The notes under the pieces were generated by a model, which made no database searches, had not been told where the DNA came from, and worked only from the letters and a program-made list of their open reading frames with translations. A DNA stretch of 64,000 bases from Proteiniborus sp. DW1. GTDB taxonomy: Bacteria > Bacillota > Clostridia > Tissierellales > Proteiniboraceae. The stretch lies in assembly GCF_900095305.1 (NCBI RefSeq), contig NZ_FMDO01000014.1, forward strand, positions 1-64,000. The letters run 5' to 3'. Positions 25,734 to 33,594 of this stretch are shown piece by piece. Position 1 is the first letter of the stretch; each line of letters starts with the position of its first letter. A program made the translations under genes and the position numbers.

Positions 25734-27923
25734 ATGAGAAAGGATATTGTATTAGAAGGCTTAAACTGTGCAAATTGTGCCGCAAAGATAGAAAACAAAG
25801 TAAATAACATGGAAGAAATAGAAAGTGCAAGTTTTAGCTTTGCTACTAAGATTCTGTCAATAGAATATAGCGAAAATCATGGGTTTGATAATATATTAAA
25901 TAAGATAAAAAAAATAGTAAATACACTGGAGCCTGATGTGATTGTAAAAGTTGGAGATAAGCTAGATGGACATGGAATACATGGTCATAGTCACGGCAAA
26001 AGTGAATGCTGCGGTCACGATCATATTCATGGACACAGCCATGAACATAGTCATGGACATAACCATGGAGAAGGCGAGCGTGGACTACTAAACAAGAAAA
26101 CTCTAAAACTTGGGATAGGTGCAGTGTTGTTTTTTGGAAGTTTTTTGTTTGATAAGAATATAAACATACAGTTACCATTATATATAATAAGCTACTTTCT
26201 AATAGGGGGAGATGTACTTCTTAGAGCAGTTAGAAATATAATAAGAGGTCAGGTATTTGATGAAAACTTTTTAATGGCACTTGCAACAGTGGGAGCATTT
26301 GCTGTTAAAGAATATCCAGAGGCAGTATCAGTTATGCTATTTTATCAAATAGGAGAGATATTCCAAGATATTGCAGTTGAGCGTTCTAGAAAATCTATTA
26401 AATCACTTCTAAATATTAGACCAGACCATGCTAATCTAAAAACTGATGAAGGCTTAGTAGTTGTGAAGCCAGAGGCAGTTAATGTAGGAGACTATATAGT
26501 AGTTAAACCTGGGGAGAGGGTGGCCCTAGATGGAGTTGTTGTTGAAGGAGAATCAATGGTAGATACTTCTGCACTCACAGGAGAATCAGTACCTAGAAAA
26601 ATAAAAACAGGCGATAATATATTAAGTGGATTTGTCAATAATAGTGGGCTACTAACTGTAGAGGTAAAGAAAAAGTTTAATGAATCTACAGTTTCTAGAA
26701 TACTAGACTTAGTTCAAAATGCTAGCAGTAAAAAGGCACCAACAGAGAACTTTATTACTAAGTTTGCAAGATACTATACCCCAATTGTAGTTATTGGAGC
26801 AGCACTAGTAGCTATTATACCTCCTATAATTACTGGGGATGCCTTTTCAGAATGGATTTATAGAGCTCTAATATTTTTAGTAATATCCTGTCCATGTGCT
26901 TTAGTTATATCGATTCCACTAGGATTTTTTGGTGGAATAGGTGGGGCTTCTAAATCAGGGATACTGGTTAAGGGTGGAAATTATCTAGAGGCATTAAATG
27001 AAGTTGATACAGTTGTGTTTGATAAGACAGGAACACTGACTAAGGGAATATTTAAGGTTTCAGAAATTAAAGTATATAATGGTTTTACAAAAGAAGAAGT
27101 ATTAAGAGCTGCTGCATTTGCAGAGGTCCATTCAAACCATCCAATTGCGAAATCAATCATTGAAGAATTTAATGGGGAAATTGATGAAAGCCTAATTGAA
27201 AACTATGAGGAAATATCAGGACATGGTATAAAAGCAAAGGTAAATGGTAGATTTGTTTTAGCAGGAAACTTAAAGTTGCTAAAAAGGGAAGGCGTAAAAG
27301 CTACTTTAGTCAATCAATCAGGAACTATAGTCTATATATCTATAGATGGTAAATTTGCAGGAAGCATAGTTATTTCAGATATGTTAAAGGAAGATTCAGT
27401 AAAAGCTATAGAAAGCTTAAGAAATCAAGGAGTTAAAAAGCTTATTATGCTGACAGGTGATCTAGATAATGTGGCAAGGCAGGTAGCAAAAGAGCTTAAC
27501 CTTGATGAATACTACTCAGAGCTATTACCTGAAGATAAGGTAAATATATTAGAAAAAATTGCTGAGGAAAAGGGTAGTAAAGGTAAGCTAATATTCGTAG
27601 GAGACGGTATAAATGATGCACCAGTTCTAGCAAGGGCAGATATAGGAGTTGCTATGGGAGGACTAGGCTCAGATGCAGCCATAGAAGCAGCAGATGTGGT
27701 ACTGATGACAGATGAACCTTCAAAGCTTTCACAGGCTATATCTATAGCTAAATATACAAAGAAAATAGTAATTCAAAATATAATCTTAGCCCTAGGAGTC
27801 AAAGGTATAGTTTTGGTACTAGGAGCCTTCGGAGTAGCTACTATGTGGGAAGCGGTATTTGCAGATGTAGGTGTTGCACTACTAGCAGTGCTTAACTCTA
27901 TGAGGGTTTTGAAAACTAAATAA
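25734..27923 (+). CDS. cadA: Zn/Cd/Pb-exporting P1B-type ATPase
   Basis: The 729-residue protein has an N-terminal heavy-metal domain with GLNCANC (Cys12, Cys15), then a histidine-rich linker (about 83-118) with many HGHSH repeats and a Cys-Cys pair. The core follows: actuator TGES near 287, the metal-site CPC in ISCPCALVIS near 389, DKTGTLTKG phosphorylation site, and GDGINDAPVLARADIGVAM hinge. The CPC motif and the His-rich region favour Zn2+/Cd2+/Pb2+ efflux over copper. The operator upstream fits metal induction. Confidence 0.93.
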   Translation: MRKDIVLEGLNCANCAAKIENKVNNMEEIESASFSFATKILSIEYSENHGFDNILNKIKKIVNTLEPDVIVKVGDKLDGHGIHGHSHGKSECCGHDHIHGHSHEHSHGHNHGEGERGLLNKKTLKLGIGAVLFFGSFLFDKNINIQLPLYIISYFLIGGDVLLRAVRNIIRGQVFDENFLMALATVGAFAVKEYPEAVSVMLFYQIGEIFQDIAVERSRKSIKSLLNIRPDHANLKTDEGLVVVKPEAVNVGDYIVVKPGERVALDGVVVEGESMVDTSALTGESVPRKIKTGDNILSGFVNNSGLLTVEVKKKFNESTVSRILDLVQNASSKKAPTENFITKFARYYTPIVVIGAALVAIIPPIITGDAFSEWIYRALIFLVISCPCALVISIPLGFFGGIGGASKSGILVKGGNYLEALNEVDTVVFDKTGTLTKGIFKVSEIKVYNGFTKEEVLRAAAFAEVHSNHPIAKSIIEEFNGEIDESLIENYEEISGHGIKAKVNGRFVLAGNLKLLKREGVKATLVNQSGTIVYISIDGKFAGSIVISDMLKEDSVKAIESLRNQGVKKLIMLTGDLDNVARQVAKELNLDEYYSELLPEDKVNILEKIAEEKGSKGKLIFVGDGINDAPVLARADIGVAMGGLGSDAAIEAADVVLMTDEPSKLSQAISIAKYTKKIVIQNIILALGVKGIVLVLGAFGVATMWEAVFADVGVALLAVLNSMRVLKTK

Positions 27924-27934
27924 AGATTAGGAAA

Positions 27935-27966
27935 ACAGTTCAGACTAAAAAGTTTGAGCTGTTTTT
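27935..27966 (+). terminator. Terminator after cadA
   Basis: ACAGTTCAGACT and AGTTTGAGCTGT form a 12-bp stem with two G-T pairs and an AAAA loop, followed by five T. Confidence 0.85.
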
Positions 27967-28005
27967 GTCAGGCTCTTTGTCAATAGTTGGGGTGGGATTT
28001 TCTTT

Positions 28006-28062
28006 GGTAGAAGCAAGGGTAGAAGCAAGGGTAGAAGCAAGGGGACGGGGTTAGTGCTTCAA
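28006..28062 (+). repeat. 12-bp tandem unit plus GGGACGGGG hairpin element (copy 2)
   Basis: GGTAGAAGCAAG is repeated three times without a mismatch (28006-28041) and runs into GGGACGGGGTTAGTGCTTCAA. GAAGCA in the last unit can pair with TGCTTC. It shares its plan with copy 1 at 25476-25519. Confidence 0.65.
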
Positions 28063-28112
28063 GGTACACAGATATTGTCTAATCAATCGAATTTTCTATT
28101 TTATGGTTAGAA

Positions 28113-28149
28113 AAAGCAGAATGAAGAGAAATTTCATTCTGCTTTAATT
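28113..28149 (+). terminator. Terminator hairpin directly upstream of the short intron
   Basis: AAAGCAGAATGAA and TTCATTCTGCTTT pair perfectly (13 bp), followed by AATT and then the intron 5' end at 28150. The upstream gene it served is not clear, because cadA has its own terminator. Confidence 0.8.
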
Positions 28150-28537
28150 GTGTGCGCCCAGCATGGGAGTAAACTAGTCGGTGAAAGTCCGATACGGGGG
28201 TTGATAGTGCCAACCGTTAGCTTAAGACAAGGGTGTTCATCGTGAGGTGGAATTTGAAGGAAGTCGGCGGCAAAACTCCGGTCTGAGGTACACGAATCAC
28301 ATTCGAGGCTTAACCCTGTGGATGAGGTTGCGCAACAAACCAAAGTCCTAAACTATCCGAAACAGGGAAAGTAAATGTGGCAGATATATGGAGTGAAAGT
28401 TTACGTTCTTACCTGGAGAGGTCTGATAGAACAGTATGAAAAATTCAGACTGTCTTAATGAACTGCCGTATACCGAATGGTACGTACGGTGGTGTGAGAG
28501 GACGGTAATTAAAATAATTAATTACCTCCTACTCGAC
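28150..28537 (+). mobile_element. ORF-less group IIC intron (388 nt)
   Basis: The first 245 nt are almost identical to the intron at 32 (GTGTGCGCCCAGCATGGG onward). After CAGATATATGGAG the sequence passes directly to a short stretch with no ORF, then to domain V (28457-28490, GAACTGCCGTATACCG...GGTGGT) and domain VI, ending CTACTCGAC. No reverse transcriptase is present, so movement needs a protein in trans. It lies between a terminator hairpin and the LytTR-type box that starts at the next base. Confidence 0.92.
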
Positions 28538-28604
28538 TGTTTATGCCAAAAAAACGACCACTTATGCCAAATGGATTGTAATAAAAATAGAGTTATGATA
28601 TTTT
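28538..28604 (+). promoter_or_regulatory. LytTR/AgrA-type box and promoter for the secreted-protein/ABC locus
   Basis: Two half-sites, TGTTTATGC (28538-28546) and CACTTATGC (28559-28567), are in direct orientation with a 21-bp period, the usual geometry for LytTR response regulators. TTGTAA (28576-28581), 17 bp, TATTTT (28599-28604) follows. The agrB promoter at 35875 has the same half-sites, the same 21-bp period and the same 17-bp offset from half-site to -35. Confidence 0.75.
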
Positions 28605-28921
28605 TGAATTACATTTAAGATGTTCAATTATAATTTTAGTTACAAATAAAATGTTTATGTACATCAGATCCTATTTTGAATAGTAAAACTCCCAAATAAT
28701 CAAATAAAGAAATTGTAATTGATTAAAGATTATAAATCTATTGTACCTAGTACTAAAATCCGGAGGGTACTTTTGATTTATGATAAAAATCATTTAAAGA
28801 GGGAGGGAAATTAAAAGAATACATTTTATCATTAATAGTAGATTTATTCACAAGCACTATGGCATTTTTAGAAAGTCCAATTAATAATGGTAAATATTAT
28901 TATGTGATAGGAGAGGATAAA
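28605..28921 (+). other. Long leader upstream of the secreted-protein gene
   Basis: About 300 nt of likely 5' UTR. It contains a strong AGGGAGGG site (about 28800-28808) with no ATG, GTG or TTG at a suitable distance behind it, and a 12-nt imperfect GTACC/GGGTAC pairing near 28743-28772. No ORF with a normal start is seen. It may hold a regulatory RNA or a lost peptide gene. Confidence 0.35.
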
Positions 28922-29305
28922 ATGCTTAAGAAAACTAGTAGTATGTTTTTGATTGTGATGTTAATATCAATATGTGTAGTTGCTTATGCTGGTACAGATT
29001 ATGATAGCAAGTCAACAGTTTATGGATTGTTAGAGGGAGAACTTTCTGTGCATCGTGGTTGGGATAATGCTGCAGCGTTTGCGTGTACTTCAGTAGAGAC
29101 TGAAGCACCTTATGTAGTGTCTAAAGTGGAAATTCTAAGAAGAGCTACAGGTAGTAGGCTTGACTATGGTTCCAATACGGAAAGAAATGCTACTTATAGT
29201 GAAGCTGAGGCATATACAACTGCTGAATATGATATTACAACTTATGGAACACATGAAGTAAGAGGAAAAAGTAGTTATGCTGTTTACACTAGAACATTTG
29301 ATTGA
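28922..29305 (+). CDS. Small secreted protein, possible quorum-controlled effector or bacteriocin
   Basis: The 127-residue protein starts at ATG 28922 behind GGAGAGG. Residues 1-24 are a signal peptide (MLKKTSSMFLIVMLISICVVAYA, cut before GTDYDS). The mature part of about 103 residues has one cysteine and is rich in Tyr, Thr and Ala with alternating polar and apolar residues, suggesting beta structure; it ends YGTHEVRGKSSYAVYTRTFD. I do not recognise the family with confidence. An Agr-type promoter, a lipoprotein and an ABC transporter alongside suggest a secreted peptide with dedicated transport or immunity, loosely like lactococcin 972 loci. Confidence 0.7.
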   Translation: MLKKTSSMFLIVMLISICVVAYAGTDYDSKSTVYGLLEGELSVHRGWDNAAAFACTSVETEAPYVVSKVEILRRATGSRLDYGSNTERNATYSEAEAYTTAEYDITTYGTHEVRGKSSYAVYTRTFD

Positions 29306-29342
29306 TAATTCTCAGAATAATCTAAATATCTAATACTATATG

Positions 29343-29366
29343 GAGGCTGGATAATTTCAGCCTCTT
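29343..29366 (+). terminator. Weak terminator or attenuator after the secreted-protein gene
   Basis: GAGGCTG and CAGCCTC form a 7-bp stem with an 8-nt loop, followed by TTCTCT. It may let the first gene be expressed above the transporter genes. Confidence 0.5.
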
Positions 29367-29455
29367 CTCTCAGAGTTTAAAAGTAAAATATTATTACATA
29401 TAGCTTATATTGGTATAGTGAGAAATGATTTAGTAAATATGAAAGGAGGATTTAA

Positions 29456-31528
29456 GTGAACAAGAGAAGAGTTGCAGGAATAGTTATATTGATAGTGGTT
29501 TGTGCAAGTATACTTACAGGCTGTACTAAGAATAAGAAAACTGATGAAAAAGAGACTCTGGATTCTGTTTCGTCCCACAATGTTGAGAATCCTTTTGAAC
29601 TAAGTGAAGATGATGAAAGCATTTCTTCTATACTCACTGTTGCCAGCTATGGATATGGTATATTAGATAGAAAGGAAAGATATGTTTACGAAGGAAATCT
29701 GATGGAAATCCCGATAGAAGTGAATAATCGGGAAGATTCTATTGAAGTAGGAATAATGATCTTTATTGATGGGATACCACAAAGATTTTCATTTAAAGAG
29801 GATGAAAAACTCCTGGAGGAATATGTAAAGGCTATTGAGTTGCCTAAAAAAAGTAAAGTCATTAAAACTGCTGTGTTTACTCCTACAGTGGGGAAAAAAG
29901 GTGATGTATTAAAACTACATGTAACATCTTTACTTAATCCATCATATATTCCAGAAGGGGAAAGTAGGAGCTTTAATGTCAATCATAGTTTATTAGACAT
30001 TTTGCCAGTTGAACTAGAGTATAAAGCAGATTCTAAAAGTCTAGATTACAAGGAAAATTTTATAGAGAGCATTATTATGAGTGAAGAAGCAAGGAGTGAT
30101 CTTCAAATTCGTGAGGAACCCTTTAATGACATACAATTACATGATGATAATGCAGGTAGATATAATAGTTTACCTTGTATCCCCTATATAGAAGGAAGCG
30201 ATTTGAATCTGAAGATATCTGCTTATGGAGTAGATACATGTAAATATAGAACAACCATATTTGTAAATCATTTACCTATTAAAACATTATATTCTAATGA
30301 CTATTATGATTATTATGATGTATCAGTCCAAAAGGACTATTTGGCTAGGATAGACTTCACAATTAATCATGATGAAATATCAGAAAAAAATAACTTCATA
30401 TATGCTATATCTGTTCCGTTGAAAGAAGACGCAAATGTAAATGGATGCTTAAAGACTAGCACAAAACTATTGTTGCCTAAAGAGGAAGTAGAATTACTTT
30501 TAAATAAAGATAAAAAGTTAGAAGAACAAAAAATTAAAGAAGAGCAAGAAACTCACAAAGAAAATATCTCTTCTGAAGAAAGTTATGATTCTAGTTTATT
30601 TTCATTTATAGGAATTAGCAAAGACAATATTCTATATGGTTTATCAAAAAGTAATGAAGTTGTATCTATAGATATTACAGCAGAACAAATAATAGGTAGA
30701 CTGTCATTAGAAGAACAAAATCTGAATTTGATTAATTATAGTATTTTGGATAATGGAATTGCTATTGCAAGCTATGAAAATAAAAAACCATCTTGTAGAT
30801 TTTATGATTCAAGCATGAATTTAAAAAAGACTGTTGATATAGAGTCACTTCTTTCTAGTGAAAAGCCACTACAAATAAGAGATTTTTGGGTGTCGAGAGA
30901 TGGAGAAAGATTCATATATACAGATGACAATGATAAGTCTTTGTATACATGTAAAGTTGACTTGACAGATATAAAAATAATCAAGGAGATGGAAGTAGAC
31001 GATAGAGGGCCGAGTGGATTGGGGTTGACAGCTTATGGGGATGGAATCATTGGTTTTAGGACAAGCAAAGAAATCGATAATAAGAGGATTAACTTTGTAG
31101 GGACAATAAATGAAGATGGTACAGGCTATGAAGCTCATAAATTGACAGAAGGTATTGAACAACAAATAGGTGGAACACAAATAAGTAAGAATACCGTACT
31201 ATGGCATGATGTGAATGTTGTGGACTTAGATACATCCTCAGGAATTGTTTTAGTAAAGTATAATGACGAGTTGAAAAAAATTAAAGTTGAAGATAGAGCA
31301 GAAAGCAATCATGTTATTTTGTCTAATGATGGCAAAAATTTTGCTACTTATTTAGTTAATAGCAACAAGTCAACAGCAGTCATTAAGGTATATGATATAT
31401 CAGAGGAAAAAGTTCTATTTCAAATAGAAGAAAATTTAATTGAAGGGACAAGTAAGGTTGAAATTGCATTGACTACTGACACATTAGTTGTTCTATGCGG
31501 AGAAGGAATAAAAAAATATACCTATTAA
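29456..31528 (+). CDS. Lipoprotein with C-terminal propeller-like domain
   Basis: The 690-residue protein starts at GTG 29456 behind AAAGGAGG. A lipoprotein signal ends in ILTGCTKN (lipid-modified Cys23). Residues about 60-340 form a beta-rich region of unknown type with repeated GIMIFIDG- and FVNHLPI-like strands. A charged linker (about 345-370, KKLEEQKIKEEQETHKE) leads to residues 375-690, with repeated blade-like patterns (RDGERFIYTDD, LSNDGKNFATYL) as in WD40/YVTN-like propellers. It should sit on the outer face of the membrane, perhaps as an immunity or receptor partner of the transporter encoded next. Confidence 0.65.
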   Translation: MNKRRVAGIVILIVVCASILTGCTKNKKTDEKETLDSVSSHNVENPFELSEDDESISSILTVASYGYGILDRKERYVYEGNLMEIPIEVNNREDSIEVGIMIFIDGIPQRFSFKEDEKLLEEYVKAIELPKKSKVIKTAVFTPTVGKKGDVLKLHVTSLLNPSYIPEGESRSFNVNHSLLDILPVELEYKADSKSLDYKENFIESIIMSEEARSDLQIREEPFNDIQLHDDNAGRYNSLPCIPYIEGSDLNLKISAYGVDTCKYRTTIFVNHLPIKTLYSNDYYDYYDVSVQKDYLARIDFTINHDEISEKNNFIYAISVPLKEDANVNGCLKTSTKLLLPKEEVELLLNKDKKLEEQKIKEEQETHKENISSEESYDSSLFSFIGISKDNILYGLSKSNEVVSIDITAEQIIGRLSLEEQNLNLINYSILDNGIAIASYENKKPSCRFYDSSMNLKKTVDIESLLSSEKPLQIRDFWVSRDGERFIYTDDNDKSLYTCKVDLTDIKIIKEMEVDDRGPSGLGLTAYGDGIIGFRTSKEIDNKRINFVGTINEDGTGYEAHKLTEGIEQQIGGTQISKNTVLWHDVNVVDLDTSSGIVLVKYNDELKKIKVEDRAESNHVILSNDGKNFATYLVNSNKSTAVIKVYDISEEKVLFQIEENLIEGTSKVEIALTTDTLVVLCGEGIKKYTY

Positions 31529-31550
31529 AGCAACTAGAAGGAGTGTTACT

Positions 31551-32423
31551 TTGAGGCTAATAATAGAGGATATAACTAAGAGATATGGGACTAACATAGC
31601 TTTAGATAATTTTACCGCTACTTTAACAGAAGGAGTGTATGGATTAATTGGGCCTAATGGTGCTGGAAAAACTACTCTTATAAATATTCTAGTAGGCCTA
31701 ATAAAGGCTGATAGTGGAAGAGTAATGTTTTGGGAAGACGCAGAGAAGGTTAAAGAATACTCCAAATGTATACCTGTGGAGAAGTTAGGTTTTTTGCCTC
31801 AAAGCCCAGGGTTTTATAAGAATTTTACAGCTAGAGAATTTTTATTATATATGGGAGCTTTAAAAAATTGTTCAAAGAAGAGCTTGAAGAAATATGTAGA
31901 TGAACTATTGGAGTCAGTTAATTTATATGAAGTAAGAAATAAAAAGATTGGTTCTTTTTCTGGAGGTATGAAACAAAGATTAGGAATTGCCCAAGCAATT
32001 ATTAATGATCCTAAAATAGTTATTCTAGATGAACCTACAGCCGGGCTTGACCCAAGGGAGAGAATTCGTTTTCGAAATATCATTTCTTCTTTGTCTACAG
32101 ATAAAATAGTAATACTAGCTACTCATATTGTTTCAGATATTGCATTTATTGCAAAAGAAGTTCTATTACTTAAGAAGGGGCAGCTAGTGAAAAAAGGAGC
32201 ACAGGAAATCTTAGCAAAAGAAATCGAGGGTAAGGTTTGGGAGATTGAAACAGATGGGAAGAATATCATTTCATATATGAATAATTATAAAGTAAGTAAT
32301 GTAGCTAATACTCAAAATGGTTATTGTATAAGAATAGTAGATGATAGAAAACCTGAACAAGAGGCTGTTATGGTACAAGCAACTTTAGAGGATGTTTGCC
32401 TATATTATTTTGGCGAGGTGTAG
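31551..32423 (+). CDS. ABC transporter ATP-binding protein
   Basis: The 290-residue protein starts at TTG 31551 after AGAAGGAG. It has Walker A GPNGAGKTT, signature FSGGMKQR, Walker B IVILDEPTAGLD and the H-loop LATHIVSD, in the style of bacitracin/lantibiotic exporter ATPases (BcrA/NatA). The permease gene begins one base after its stop (TAGTATG). Confidence 0.92.
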   Translation: MRLIIEDITKRYGTNIALDNFTATLTEGVYGLIGPNGAGKTTLINILVGLIKADSGRVMFWEDAEKVKEYSKCIPVEKLGFLPQSPGFYKNFTAREFLLYMGALKNCSKKSLKKYVDELLESVNLYEVRNKKIGSFSGGMKQRLGIAQAIINDPKIVILDEPTAGLDPRERIRFRNIISSLSTDKIVILATHIVSDIAFIAKEVLLLKKGQLVKKGAQEILAKEIEGKVWEIETDGKNIISYMNNYKVSNVANTQNGYCIRIVDDRKPEQEAVMVQATLEDVCLYYFGEV

Positions 32424-32424
32424 T

Positions 32425-33594
32425 ATGAGGATTTTATACTATGAGATGCGGAAAAACTTTTTAAAACCATCTATTATTATATGCCTTATTATTTTTTCAT
32501 TTATAAATATATATAAAATAAATGAAGGTTATAAAAATTTTATGTATTTAAATTATCCTAAAGTAGCTGGAGATATATTTTTAGAAGGGTACAAGAAAGT
32601 TTATTATGAAAAGGTAAAGGGAGAAATAACAAAGGAAAAGATAGATTTTATAATGAATTATTATAAAGAAATGATTAAGCTTCTTGATGATCCAGGCTTT
32701 AATAAAGAATATGATGAAAGTAAATATACAGGATATATTTTTGGAGATAAGAATTTATTTAAGGATGGAATTATTTCAGATATGGAATATAACTATATGT
32801 ATGGTAGCAATATTTCGAAAATTGTGGAAAAATCAAGAGAGAATGTAATTTTATATTCAAAGCTTGGAAATGATTATGAGGTGAATAAAAACAAGAAAAT
32901 AATAAACTCTTATGAAAATAGAAGTCTTACAGAGCTTTCACTTACATGGGGCATAGAGTATTACTTAAGATATGACTTCTCTTCATTATTGATTATTTTA
33001 CTCATGATTTTAGGGCTATCAAGTGTTTTCTGCAATGAGAATGAAACTCAGATGTTACAGTTGATTGCAACATCTGTAAATAAGAGAAAAACAGTGATGA
33101 TGAAGTTCTTTGCATCCTTTGGATATATTGTTTTTTTATGCTCATATTTTTATTTATTAGACTTATTAGCTATCTATATCATTACGGGTACCGATACCTT
33201 CTCAAACCCTCTTTATTCTCTTAGGTTTTTTCAGTTTACACCTTTAAATATGTCTGTAGCATCATTTTTAGTTTTAGACTTTATGATGAAGATTTTTGTT
33301 ATGCTATTTTTAGCAGGTATTGTACTTTTACTTTCTTCTTATCTAAAACAGACTGTAATCGTATTTGTTCTCAGTGTTACGTTGGTTAGTGGATTGATTT
33401 TGTTAAATGATTATCAGTCAACAGTCTTAAACCCTATAGCTTTAGTAACTAATTATACAATGGTAAATAAATTTGAAAGTATCAACGTTTTTGGATTGTG
33501 TTTACTTAAGCATCAAGTATGCATTGGAATAACAGGAATATGGTGTTTTATTTTGCTTGTTATTATGAGAAAGCGGGCGGTAAGATGGTGTTAA
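32425..33594 (+). CDS. ABC-2-like permease with large external loop
   Basis: I start at ATG 32425, after GGCGAGGTG. The 389-residue protein has a first helix at about 13-27, then a soluble stretch of about 150 residues (probably extracellular) and five further helices from about 188 to the end. This one-plus-five plan resembles ABC-2 permeases of lantibiotic-immunity and bacitracin-type exporters. It overlaps the next gene by 10 nt, so the two are tightly coupled. Confidence 0.8.
   Translation: MRILYYEMRKNFLKPSIIICLIIFSFINIYKINEGYKNFMYLNYPKVAGDIFLEGYKKVYYEKVKGEITKEKIDFIMNYYKEMIKLLDDPGFNKEYDESKYTGYIFGDKNLFKDGIISDMEYNYMYGSNISKIVEKSRENVILYSKLGNDYEVNKNKKIINSYENRSLTELSLTWGIEYYLRYDFSSLLIILLMILGLSSVFCNENETQMLQLIATSVNKRKTVMMKFFASFGYIVFLCSYFYLLDLLAIYIITGTDTFSNPLYSLRFFQFTPLNMSVASFLVLDFMMKIFVMLFLAGIVLLLSSYLKQTVIVFVLSVTLVSGLILLNDYQSTVLNPIALVTNYTMVNKFESINVFGLCLLKHQVCIGITGIWCFILLVIMRKRAVRWC

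Noticed and set aside
28134-28343. Open minus-strand frame over the short intron.
   Set aside because: It lies entirely within conserved ribozyme sequence and has no ribosome site; it is a by-product of the RNA.
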